Source: Bacteroidales bacterium UBA3743 (GTDB lineage: Bacteria; Bacteroidota; Bacteroidia; Bacteroidales; Paludibacteraceae). From it: 64,000 nucleotides of DNA. The stretch lies in assembly GCA_002371265.1 (NCBI GenBank), contig DFGT01000019.1:54754-118753 (forward strand), given 5' to 3'. The notes beneath the pieces were generated by a model that ran no database searches, was not told where the DNA came from, and saw only the letters and a list, made by a program, of their open reading frames with translations. Both the position numbers and the translations under genes were made by a program. Positions 9,401 through 16,017 of the stretch are shown here, one piece after another; the stretch's first letter is position 1, and every line of letters starts with the position of its first letter.

Positions 9401-10025
9401 TTCGCTCAAAGATACTTTCCGCTATATGGATGACGGAAGTTTCACCACCGCCGACGGAGATGAGTTCACATTGCCGAATGATGTTCAGATAGGACTTGTT
9501 CATCCGCTTGAACTAACTGAAGAACAGATTGCCGTTTGGAAAGAGCAACTTTCTGATTACGAGCTTACCCAACCATTCGATCAACTTGGAAGAATGGTGT
9601 TCCGACCTGAAGATAAAGAGTTGCCATGTAATTCTCTCACTCGTTTTGAGGATACCACAGTCAACAGCGTGGCAATGATAAACAAAATGACTAAGAATGG
9701 ATGGTATAAGGGCGACGCTGAAGACGCTGGTTATTTCTACTATTTCTATCGAGAAGATGTGAAGAGCCGAACTCTTAACGCGGACGGTTCAACAACTTAT
9801 GAAGGTTGGGGCTCACTTCTGGTTCATTCCGGAGCATCAACGGTCATTTATGATTTTGATGGAGAAGAGGTGACACTTAAAGAAGTCGTTTTTTTTAAGG
9901 CTGGTCATATTCCTAACTATTGTGGAAATCATGACGGTTGGGTGAAAATATCGGATGTGGATCCACGTTATTTCAGCGAAACAATGCTCCTCCTTTATTC
10001 TCTTGCTCCTCGTGAGAATGAGTAA
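6459..10025 (+). CDS. HEAT-repeat / DUF4132 protein (YehI-like)
   Basis: A 1188-residue protein and the last gene of the operon. A helical N-terminal two thirds contains HEAT-like repeats at about residues 567-665 (for example VRNELASVLVKQEW and VRELALEVIG). The C-terminal part from about residue 870 carries the DUF4132 signature, with a WGIYE segment, VGLIWG, GLVHPLEL and QPFDQLGR. There is no N-terminal WGR domain, which some DUF4132 proteins have. No signal peptide is seen. GGAGG at 6447-6451 lies 7 nt before the ATG. DUF4132 proteins are uncharacterised; HEAT repeats suggest a scaffold. The hairpin at 10037-10065 follows. The corresponding E. coli protein is YehI/MolR (from memory). Confidence 0.85.
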   Translation: MLYEKKTSAFENFINDFREQLKDAISEEELNTVCEYLDITQPRNNALLGKIEKKCRDTFHVHRYDLNTIVKKEIIRKDNTELAERFILAIYTLFGCECYELFDSFVDHSSMIENSEKYKSRIIKPISDNLGIDPEVLYYAMCFDDASYRHMPKTTNTSVLRGVYDLYDSRYLYRFIFVKANLLCYLLEQEGKNLSEDGKWAVVAAEKLWKEYYDSVLKEYENAANDDEKKSFSRLLAYLTCALGEAAPYSSKACEYFKEGYDKVSFNIVEVAINVPNPFVKLFKYIEGDGVASETEKGNVLDKFAKLFKSAKPDDCLVTPEYISSVVYETGSLVYITKRESDSINKEVLPDRDEWTERLAKTYPEQYKSAISLLGDELKLVKYMSEILQRVDPDSATIVEDLRDTSRRKLADVVRRSFSKSIKGNPYCREVAKYILGEATLDDVRPLIDGSWNMEVDGICDYYSAFGIDEYLARAVTVLSLCSYDDSWNRRYYVRKLTGIYLYEHIKETFDVLRDCGLSFGETVNIIGLVFGERYSNMKDLMKAVEIISSHPDELIATDFSQLSDGARILAINAMGNDAERFKTKLLSCVNDSSKMVRNELASVLVKQEWHDDIASLLKDKKGAVRELALEVIGRQGANAYANELNAALEVEKSDKIRTYIGVLLDSAPSNTGFSQLDIDKQVSKLAKSAKNSKLRFLFEDTLKTVHKLDGTEATEEPVALVMCYAGMTSPARSVLADSIAANLNQRDLEEFSADIFARWYDDGAQTKFKSALYFCAIHGGQKMVDTLIRNIKEWSEAMRSAIAAETVFALALNGSNEALMNVDNMSRKFKNKRVRAAAVEAMAAAADTLGITSEELADRIVPDLGFDRNLCRVFDYGKRQFNVYLKPSLEMEVFSGDKQIKTLPKPGTTDDKEIAEAAFNEFKEVKKQLKNVVAAQRSRLEYVLMCDRKWTSENWEKLFVGNAVMHCFAVGLIWGIYEKGSLKDTFRYMDDGSFTTADGDEFTLPNDVQIGLVHPLELTEEQIAVWKEQLSDYELTQPFDQLGRMVFRPEDKELPCNSLTRFEDTTVNSVAMINKMTKNGWYKGDAEDAGYFYYFYREDVKSRTLNADGSTTYEGWGSLLVHSGASTVIYDFDGEEVTLKEVVFFKAGHIPNYCGNHDGWVKISDVDPRYFSETMLLLYSLAPRENE

Positions 10026-10036
10026 AATAAATAGAT

Positions 10037-10065
10037 GAAGAGACGTCGCATTGCGGCGTCTCTTC
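10037..10065 (+). terminator. Terminator between convergent genes
   Basis: A 13-bp stem with one G-T wobble and a 3-nt ATT loop is followed by GTTTATTATTT. It ends the five-gene operon. The minus strand also runs into a T-rich stretch, so it may serve the converging AraC gene too. Confidence 0.75.
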
Positions 10066-10154
10066 GTTTATTATTTACGGGTCTTGGCGAGTACAAGGAA
10101 TCGCCCCTATGGCTAAAATCAATGCTGCAGATTTAATTCGCAATAATTACGAAT

Positions 10155-11048
10155 TTATTTTGATGTGTTCTTTCTATATTGGAGTGGGGTAGTCCCGGTC
10201 ATTTTTTTGAACATACGGTTGAAATGGTTTGGGTAATTGAACCCAAGTTCCTGGGCAATCTCGTTGACCGGCATCTCTGTTGTGTCGAGAAGATATTTGG
10301 CAGTCTCCACCACTTTGTTGTGTATGTAATCCTGTGCTGACATGTGTAGCTCCTTTTTGACCAAATCACCGAAATAGTTTGGCGAGAGGTTGAATTGCTT
10401 CGCACACCATGATACTTTAAGCTGTCCTAATTGTTGGGCTGAACCACTTGACAGGTAGTTGTCTATTATGGTCTCCAATTTTTTTTGGAATTGGTTGTCA
10501 CAACGCACTCTGTCGGCAAACTGACGTTCGAAGAATCGTTTGTAGTAGGATAGCAGTTGTCCGATGCCTAGACGTAGCAGGTGACCAGTCAAGTAGTCTG
10601 GCTTAGTAATGAGTTCGGAGTAGATGTTGGAAAAACAGTTTAATAGAATACCACGCTCCGACTTACTCAGTTCAAGCGCGTCATTAACATCGTGGTTGAA
10701 ATAGTCAAACATATAGAAGTCTCGTCCTAATCCCGTCTTCTCGGTCAACTCTTCCCTAAACGCAAGTATCCATCCGCGTGGCTTCACGTTGTAGTTGAGA
10801 TTCACCTGCATCACCTGGCCTGGACGTAAAGTGAACAATGTGCCTGGCTTGTAGTTGATGACTTCGCCCGACCTTATCAGTTCGCCAAAATGGTTGTCCA
10901 TCAGCACCACGCAGTACATATTGAAGTTTAGAGGATCAAACAGTGTCAAATCAGCACGCGAAAGGTCACCAACAGCGATATGCTGGTGCTTAGTCCCTTG
11001 ATTGAAATAATCATTGAATTCGTCTATGCTTTTTATGATTCCTGCCAT
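10155..11048 (-). CDS. AraC-family transcriptional regulator
   Basis: A 297-residue regulator with an N-terminal cupin-like sensing region and a C-terminal AraC/XylS double helix-turn-helix at about residues 195-293. The second helix-turn-helix is clear: MPVNEIAQELGFNYPNHFNR, followed by FKKMTGTTPLQYR. The ligand and targets cannot be read from sequence. Its ATG abuts the stop of miaA (TAA then ATG on the minus strand), so it is probably translated with miaA and the MFS transporter gene as the last gene of that operon. It could regulate the transporter, but no operator was identified. Confidence 0.88.
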   Translation of the reverse strand: MAGIIKSIDEFNDYFNQGTKHQHIAVGDLSRADLTLFDPLNFNMYCVVLMDNHFGELIRSGEVINYKPGTLFTLRPGQVMQVNLNYNVKPRGWILAFREELTEKTGLGRDFYMFDYFNHDVNDALELSKSERGILLNCFSNIYSELITKPDYLTGHLLRLGIGQLLSYYKRFFERQFADRVRCDNQFQKKLETIIDNYLSSGSAQQLGQLKVSWCAKQFNLSPNYFGDLVKKELHMSAQDYIHNKVVETAKYLLDTTEMPVNEIAQELGFNYPNHFNRMFKKMTGTTPLQYRKNTSK

Positions 11049-11978
11049 TTAACCAATCTCTTTTAGTTTATCCTTCACGAATTGAATTTTTTCTTCTGTC
11101 GGCATTGCATAGTCGATCCACTCAATATGTATTCCACGTCGTTCCATTCCACGGAACCATGTCATCTGTCGTTTGGCAAATTGGTGGATTGCTATTTCCA
11201 GTGTGCTCACCATTTCGTCGTAGCTGATATTACCTATAAGGAAGTTTGTCACGAACTTATATTCCAGACCGTAGTAGATCAGGTCTTCAGGTGCTATTCC
11301 TCTGTCGAGCAATGCCTTTACCTCAGCGATCATTCCTTCGTCAAGACGGGCTTTCAACCTGCGTGAAATCTTTTCACGTCTTGCCTCACGGTCGATGTCC
11401 ACACCAATGATGAGGCTGTGGAGTGGGGTGGTGGTTTTCTCCTTCACTTCATCCGGATGCTCGGCATAGTATTGCTGGATCTCGATAGCACGGATTGCAC
11501 GTTTGGCGGTGTCGACGTCGGTAGTGTTGTGGAGAGTCTTGTATTGTTTTAGAATCTCTGTCAGCTCTTCCAAACTCTTGTCACTCAATTTCTCTCTCAA
11601 TTCTTTGTTCTCTGGCACTGGAAGCAAACAGTAACCTTTCAACACAGATTCGATATAGAGTCCGGTTCCGCCGCAAAGAATAGGCAATTTGCCACGGCTT
11701 TTGATGTCGTTGAAAGCCGCGTTGAAATCTCTTTGATATTCGTGCAGATTATATTTGTAGCCAGCGTCCTGGATGTCGATCAGATGGTATGGGATGACGG
11801 TGCCGTCGATAGTGTAGTCCGACAGGTCTTTGCCGGTCCCGATATCCATGTTGCGATATATCTGGCGGGAGTCGGCACTGATGATTTCGGTGTCGAGAGC
11901 CTTTGCCAAATGCGCGGCAAAAGTGGTTTTTCCCGACGCGGTAGGTCCAAGAATTGTGATTAGTTCTATCTTTTGCAT
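11049..11978 (-). CDS. miaA: tRNA dimethylallyltransferase
   Basis: MiaA, 309 residues, transfers a dimethylallyl group to A37 of tRNAs that read codons starting with U. The P-loop GPTASGKT is at residues 11-18 and the substrate motif DSRQIY at 36-41; GGTGLYIESVL and the C-terminal QMTWFR segment also fit. The length is normal. The start overlaps the end of the upstream MFS gene by 13 nt, and the stop touches the start of the AraC gene. It is a conserved cytoplasmic tRNA-modification enzyme, and nothing odd is seen apart from its unusual operon partners. Confidence 0.96.
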   Translation of the reverse strand: MQKIELITILGPTASGKTTFAAHLAKALDTEIISADSRQIYRNMDIGTGKDLSDYTIDGTVIPYHLIDIQDAGYKYNLHEYQRDFNAAFNDIKSRGKLPILCGGTGLYIESVLKGYCLLPVPENKELREKLSDKSLEELTEILKQYKTLHNTTDVDTAKRAIRAIEIQQYYAEHPDEVKEKTTTPLHSLIIGVDIDREARREKISRRLKARLDEGMIAEVKALLDRGIAPEDLIYYGLEYKFVTNFLIGNISYDEMVSTLEIAIHQFAKRQMTWFRGMERRGIHIEWIDYAMPTEEKIQFVKDKLKEIG

Positions 11979-13189
11979 GGTTTGTATCCTATATTCCAGC
12001 GGTTGAAATGTTTTGACGTGTAAGCAGCAAACAATATGACTGCAGTGAGATTAAGTAATGTTCCAATGATGTAGAACGAAGAGATCTGCATATATTCGGT
12101 GATCGCCCCACCACAGAAGATGCCGATGCCGGCTCCTATCTCCCAAGATGTGAGGTATGTCGACGTCGCGCTTCCACGCTGGTCGTTTCGTCCGAGTGCT
12201 ACAAACAAAGTGTTGTAGGCAGGGAAGATTGTGCCATAACCACAACCGAGAATCATTGCACTTGCGATGAAAATCACTGATTTGCCATCGATGTTGAGAT
12301 ATGGTAGCGTCGCCAACAAGAAGAATGCGATAGTCGCTATTGCTGCCCCTATTATGATGACGCGGTTGAGATAGCCTCTGTCCACCATTTTGCCTGAGAA
12401 TATTCTGCTAGATGCGATGCCGACTGCCATACAGCTATAAAATGCTCCCGGTGTGATTCCGATGCTGGTCTCTTGCGCGTAGATATAGATGTAGTTCATC
12501 GTCACTGCGTATGTTATGGAGAGCAGCAACAGGTTTATGCCGGCAGGAATACCTTTGATTAGGAAAAATCTGTCAAGCGAGATAGCTGGCCGTTCCACAG
12601 GCGGACGATACTTCGTGTGGATTTGTGAGGCTGCCACGACTGCCAATATGCTTAATGCGAATGCCACACTGAAGATGGTGATGTATCGCGTCTCCTCGGG
12701 AAGAGAGTCATGCAATGAGACACCGGCGATCGGACCTAGTGCCATGGCAAAATTGTTTGACAAACCGAAATATCCCAACCCTTCTCCACGGTATTTGGAT
12801 GGCACCACATCGATGACGATGGTGTTGGAGCCAATCGTCGTCGCACCGAATGATAATCCATGAAGAGCTCTCAGAATGACGAACATCCCTATTGTGGATG
12901 CAAAATTATAACTCATGAAAATCGTTGCGAAAATGGCGAGTGCACCTACAAAGAAAGGTTTTCTGGGAAATGTGTCGATGATATAAGCCGAAAAAGGTCG
13001 GATTATCATGGCTGAAATCACATAGACGGAAAGGACAAACCCCACTTCCGCACCGTTGGATTCGTAAGTCTCTTTAAGGTATAGTGCAAGAATCGGGATG
13101 ACGATAAAAAAACTAAAATTCAGCAGAAAATTTGATAGACAGCAGAATATATAGTTTTTGTTGAATAGCTTTTCCTGTTCGTTTGCCAT
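11966..13189 (-). CDS. MFS transporter
   Basis: A 407-residue major facilitator superfamily protein with about twelve hydrophobic segments, beginning with FLLNFSFFIVIPILALYL. A short basic stretch (TFPRKPFF) after the second segment fits the MFS loop 2-3 motif. The profile resembles drug-efflux or sugar-efflux MFS proteins, but the substrate cannot be assigned. It lies 12 nt downstream of the DUF486 gene and overlaps miaA by 13 nt, which makes an operon likely. It is expected in the inner membrane. Confidence 0.88.
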   Translation of the reverse strand: MANEQEKLFNKNYIFCCLSNFLLNFSFFIVIPILALYLKETYESNGAEVGFVLSVYVISAMIIRPFSAYIIDTFPRKPFFVGALAIFATIFMSYNFASTIGMFVILRALHGLSFGATTIGSNTIVIDVVPSKYRGEGLGYFGLSNNFAMALGPIAGVSLHDSLPEETRYITIFSVAFALSILAVVAASQIHTKYRPPVERPAISLDRFFLIKGIPAGINLLLLSITYAVTMNYIYIYAQETSIGITPGAFYSCMAVGIASSRIFSGKMVDRGYLNRVIIIGAAIATIAFFLLATLPYLNIDGKSVIFIASAMILGCGYGTIFPAYNTLFVALGRNDQRGSATSTYLTSWEIGAGIGIFCGGAITEYMQISSFYIIGTLLNLTAVILFAAYTSKHFNRWNIGYKPCKR

Positions 13190-13201
13190 TGTCTGTCGCT
13201 T

Positions 13202-13582
13202 TTATTCAGGCTTTTTTTCGTAGAAGGCAAAAGCTACGGCTAACAACATTAGTATGAATGCAACAATATGGTTCCAGTGCAATTCTTGTCCTTTGAACAC
13301 ATGTGTCGCTATAAGTGTAAATACAGTAAGAGAAATTGCTTCCTGTATGATTTTCAACTGCATAAGATTAAAAGGACCTCCATTTATATCGGAACCTATT
13401 CTGTTCGCTGGAATCATGAAGCAATATTCGAAAAGAGCCAATCCCCAAGAGCACAGGATGACAAGGTATAGAGGCCAATCCTTATCAGGATTCATCTCCT
13501 TTAATTTAAGATTACCATACCATGCAAATGTCATAACAACATTTGAACAAAGCAACAATAGAATTGTAAGAAATGCTTTCAT
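13202..13582 (-). CDS. DUF486 / DMT-like small membrane protein
   Basis: A 126-residue protein with about four transmembrane segments. It has the conserved DUF486 features FAWYGNLKLKE, WGLALFEYCFMIPANRIG and LKIIQEAISL. DUF486 proteins are small relatives of the drug/metabolite transporter superfamily and their substrate is unknown. It is the first gene of the minus-strand group with the MFS transporter, miaA and the AraC regulator. No clear promoter was found directly upstream, so read-through from the tRNA-Lys unit is possible despite the hairpin between them. Confidence 0.85.
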   Translation of the reverse strand: MKAFLTILLLLCSNVVMTFAWYGNLKLKEMNPDKDWPLYLVILCSWGLALFEYCFMIPANRIGSDINGGPFNLMQLKIIQEAISLTVFTLIATHVFKGQELHWNHIVAFILMLLAVAFAFYEKKPE

Positions 13583-13603
13583 ATTAGTTTATTTAAATCA
13601 TAA

Positions 13604-13633
13604 AACGATTTCCTAATCACTTAGAAAATCGTT
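13604..13633 (-). terminator. Hairpin downstream of tRNA-Lys
   Basis: On the minus strand a 13-bp stem with one wobble pair and a GTGA loop is followed by TTTTAT. It probably ends the tRNA-Lys transcript before the DUF486 gene. Confidence 0.55.
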
Positions 13634-13658
13634 CATCCCCCCAAAAAAATATTACAAG

Positions 13659-13731
13659 TGGCTCGCTTGGGGCTCGAACCCAAGACCCCATCCTTAAAAG
13701 GGATGTGCTCTACCAGCTGAGCTAGCGAACC
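13659..13731 (-). tRNA. tRNA-Lys (anticodon TTT)
   Basis: A 73-nt cloverleaf on the minus strand. The acceptor arms GGTTCGC and GCGAGCC pair with one G-T wobble; the D arm contains AGCTCAGCTGGTAGAGC, the anticodon loop is CTTTTAA and the T arm contains GGTTCGAGCC. The anticodon TTT reads AAA and AAG lysine codons. The 3' CCA is not encoded: the discriminator A is followed by CTT, so CCA must be added after transcription. A consensus promoter lies just upstream and a hairpin downstream. Confidence 0.95.
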
Positions 13732-13753
13732 TCCCGATTTTTCAATCGTGATG

Positions 13754-13784
13754 CAAAAGTAGTTCTTTTTATTTAAACTGCAAA
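13754..13784 (-). promoter_or_regulatory. Bacteroides-type promoter of tRNA-Lys
   Basis: On the minus strand, TTTG, 19 nt, then TACTTTTG followed by C. Both boxes and the spacing match the Bacteroides -33/-7 consensus. The -7 box ends 23 nt before the mature tRNA 5' end. Confidence 0.75.
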
Positions 13785-13818
13785 TTTTTTTGTGCGATTT
13801 TATCGGATTATTGAAAAA

Positions 13819-13841
13819 AAAGACGGAATTAATCCGTCTTT
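13819..13841 (-). terminator. Intrinsic terminator of the rlmN-DUF4837 unit
   Basis: On the minus strand a 9-bp stem (AAAGACGGA/TCCGTCTTT) with a 5-nt loop runs into a T tract, 8 nt after the DUF4837 stop codon. Confidence 0.8.
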
Positions 13842-13848
13842 ATAAAAT

Positions 13849-14874
13849 TTATTGCTCTTGTTTTTCCTGAGTCTTGAATTTTACAGATGAAATCATGGCT
13901 TCTAATTGTCTGTAAGCTGAGCGTTTGCTCTTGTTTGGACGGTAGACAAAAGCTTCCACGGTGATGATGTTTTTATTTTCTGGATCCAAGTAGCTTCTGC
14001 TGACGAACGGTCCGCCCATGATGTCGCCTTCGATTCTCCAAAGACCACGTATTTCAACGCTGTATTTGCCATCCACTGTCGGAAGCACTGTAGACACAGG
14101 AGGCATGATCTCATAACGTGTCGTCATGTATGATCCTTCTGACGGACCACCTACGTATGCCTTCATCACAGAATCTCTGTAGTAGAGTAGGTTGTCTTTC
14201 ATGAAATCACTTTCATCATTGTATGGAATTCTATAAATCACGATGTTCTCAGTGAAATCAGGATTGCCGTTTGAGAACCATGCGAAGTCTTTTTCAAAGC
14301 GGGCTTGAGTCAAAGAAGACGGAATGATCAGTTCGGCGTCGAACCTTTTTCTTACACTGTCGCAATAGTCCACATGCCTGAATTTGCCAAAGAATCGAAC
14401 GACTCTTTCATTTTCTGCGTTGATGTAGAATCGACGTATTAATTCTATATTCTTGTTGAAGAATGCTTCAAGAGAGTCTTTGCTTGGCGTTGTGATGCGC
14501 AGGACTGCTTGCGTTTCCGCCCAATTGTCGCGACTTGCTCCTATTTTAGACTGCGTGTACATTGTTGGATCAATCTCGTAGAAGAGAATATTGCGAACTG
14601 GCTTTAGAATTCCTGTGAATCCTTCTGTTGGTGTGTATGAAACGTCAAAAAACTTTTCTAACTGTGGCATACATGGCATTTCATGTGTCAGAGAATCTTT
14701 CATTCGTATGCCGACGGAATCTTTCCAAACCTTTTGATCGCCTACTACCAATAGTTCGTAGCTTTGACCAGTCACAGTAGGCTTATATCCGACAGTGCCA
14801 GCGGAGTCGCAGCTGCTCATAAATAATGTGATAATTGATGCTGCTATGGAAACAATACTTTTTGCTCTCTTCAT
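13849..14874 (-). CDS. DUF4837 family lipoprotein
   Basis: A 341-residue protein with a lipoprotein signal: a basic start, a hydrophobic core and a lipobox ending at C22 (FMSSC). It should be anchored in the envelope. The body matches my recollection of the Bacteroidetes family DUF4837, with YELLVVGDQKVWKDSVG near the N-terminus and a WRIEGDIMGGPFVSRSYLD segment towards the C-terminus. Function is unknown. It lies 51 nt downstream of rlmN on the same strand and is followed by a strong terminator, so the two genes form one unit. Confidence 0.8.
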   Translation of the reverse strand: MKRAKSIVSIAASIITLFMSSCDSAGTVGYKPTVTGQSYELLVVGDQKVWKDSVGIRMKDSLTHEMPCMPQLEKFFDVSYTPTEGFTGILKPVRNILFYEIDPTMYTQSKIGASRDNWAETQAVLRITTPSKDSLEAFFNKNIELIRRFYINAENERVVRFFGKFRHVDYCDSVRKRFDAELIIPSSLTQARFEKDFAWFSNGNPDFTENIVIYRIPYNDESDFMKDNLLYYRDSVMKAYVGGPSEGSYMTTRYEIMPPVSTVLPTVDGKYSVEIRGLWRIEGDIMGGPFVSRSYLDPENKNIITVEAFVYRPNKSKRSAYRQLEAMISSVKFKTQEKQEQ

Positions 14875-14925
14875 ATTTTTTGCTTTTTAGGTGGTTCCTA
14901 ATTATAAGTTTTAATTTTAGGATGG

Positions 14926-15951
14926 TTAGATGCATCCTTTATTTCGTTCTGAAGATAATAGTCCGCATGCTGCGAATATATCTTCTCCTCTAGATTTCCT
15001 GATTGTTGCGTTCAAACCATTTTTTCTCAGCAGACTCTCGAATGCGAGCATTTCAGCATCTGTTGCTCCTTCAAGATCTACGTTTGGAATGGTGTGGAAA
15101 CGGATAAGGTTGATTCTGCATTCCAAGCCTTGGAGTAGGGTGGCGAGCATTTTTGCGTGACGCGGAAGATTGTTGTTGCCTTTGAATACTGTATATTCAA
15201 ACGACACTCGTCTTTGACCGGTGAAGTCGTATTTTTTTATCTCATCAATCACCTTTTCCAGTTTGAATGCTTTCTCCACTGGCATCATTGCCAATCGTTC
15301 TTCCGAGAATGGGTTGTGCAGACTTACTGCCAAATGACACTTTGACTCTTTCAGAAATCTCTGTAATCCTGGAATCAAACCGACCGTTGAGACGGTGATT
15401 CGTTTTGGACTCCATGCATAACCGTAGTCGGATGTCATAATTTCTAGTGATTTTAGTATGTTGTCCACGTTGTCCATTGGCTCTCCCATGCCCATGTAGA
15501 CAATGTTTGTAAGAGACTCAAACTCAGGAATTGACTGTATTTGGTTTAGAATTTCGTTTGTTGTCAGGTGTTGAGTGAAGCCTTGTTTACCTGTCATGCA
15601 GAATTTGCAATTCATCTTGCATCCCACCTGGCAAGATACACAGAGAGTTGCTCTGTCTTTGTCTGGAATATAGACAGTCTCTATATATTTTTCGCCGATC
15701 TGGTAAAGATATTTCTTTGTCCCGTCAGACGATGTTACACTTGAAAATGGAGCACGTCTGCCTATTTCATAATGTTCTGACAAAAGTGCTTTGTTTTTTG
15801 CAGACAGGTTTGTTATCTGCTCTATGCTTTCTGCTCCTTTTTTGTATATCCAGTCTGCAATTTGTGTGGCTGTGAATTTTGGCATGGCAAGCTCTGTCAC
15901 GGCATTTCGCAACTCTTCAATTGTCATTCCAAACAGTCTTTTCTTTTCCAT
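14926..15951 (-). CDS. rlmN: 23S rRNA (adenine2503-C2)-methyltransferase RlmN
   Basis: A 341-residue radical-SAM methyltransferase that methylates C2 of A2503 in 23S rRNA and, in many bacteria, A37 of some tRNAs. The iron-sulfur cluster cysteines are C111, C115 and C118 in CKMNCKFC. The methyl-carrying cysteine is in FAACGLL at C329. GMGEPMDN, characteristic of the family, is present. The length is normal for Bacteroidetes members. A Cfr resistance enzyme is a related alternative, but the housekeeping setting and overall sequence favour RlmN. Confidence 0.95.
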   Translation of the reverse strand: MEKKRLFGMTIEELRNAVTELAMPKFTATQIADWIYKKGAESIEQITNLSAKNKALLSEHYEIGRRAPFSSVTSSDGTKKYLYQIGEKYIETVYIPDKDRATLCVSCQVGCKMNCKFCMTGKQGFTQHLTTNEILNQIQSIPEFESLTNIVYMGMGEPMDNVDNILKSLEIMTSDYGYAWSPKRITVSTVGLIPGLQRFLKESKCHLAVSLHNPFSEERLAMMPVEKAFKLEKVIDEIKKYDFTGQRRVSFEYTVFKGNNNLPRHAKMLATLLQGLECRINLIRFHTIPNVDLEGATDAEMLAFESLLRKNGLNATIRKSRGEDIFAACGLLSSERNKGCI

Positions 15952-15970
15952 CTTCTTTTAAGTAAAAAAA

Positions 15971-15994
15971 GGAGGCGAACAATTATCCGCCTCC
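15971..15994 (-). terminator. Intrinsic terminator of the PpiD gene
   Basis: On the minus strand GGAGGCG pairs with CGCCTCC (two further inner pairs are possible), followed directly by seven T. It lies 23 nt after the PpiD stop and before rlmN. Confidence 0.85.
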
Positions 15995-16017
15995 ATTATT
16001 AGTCAAAGTATTATTGA

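Noticed and set aside
10135..10155. AATTCG/CGAATT hairpin as a terminator for the AraC gene
   Set aside because: The stem is only 6 bp and no T tract follows on the minus strand. The stronger hairpin at 10037-10065 is a better candidate.
13659..13731. tRNA-Lys as an integration site for a mobile element
   Set aside because: No integrase gene and no repeated tRNA 3' end were seen nearby.
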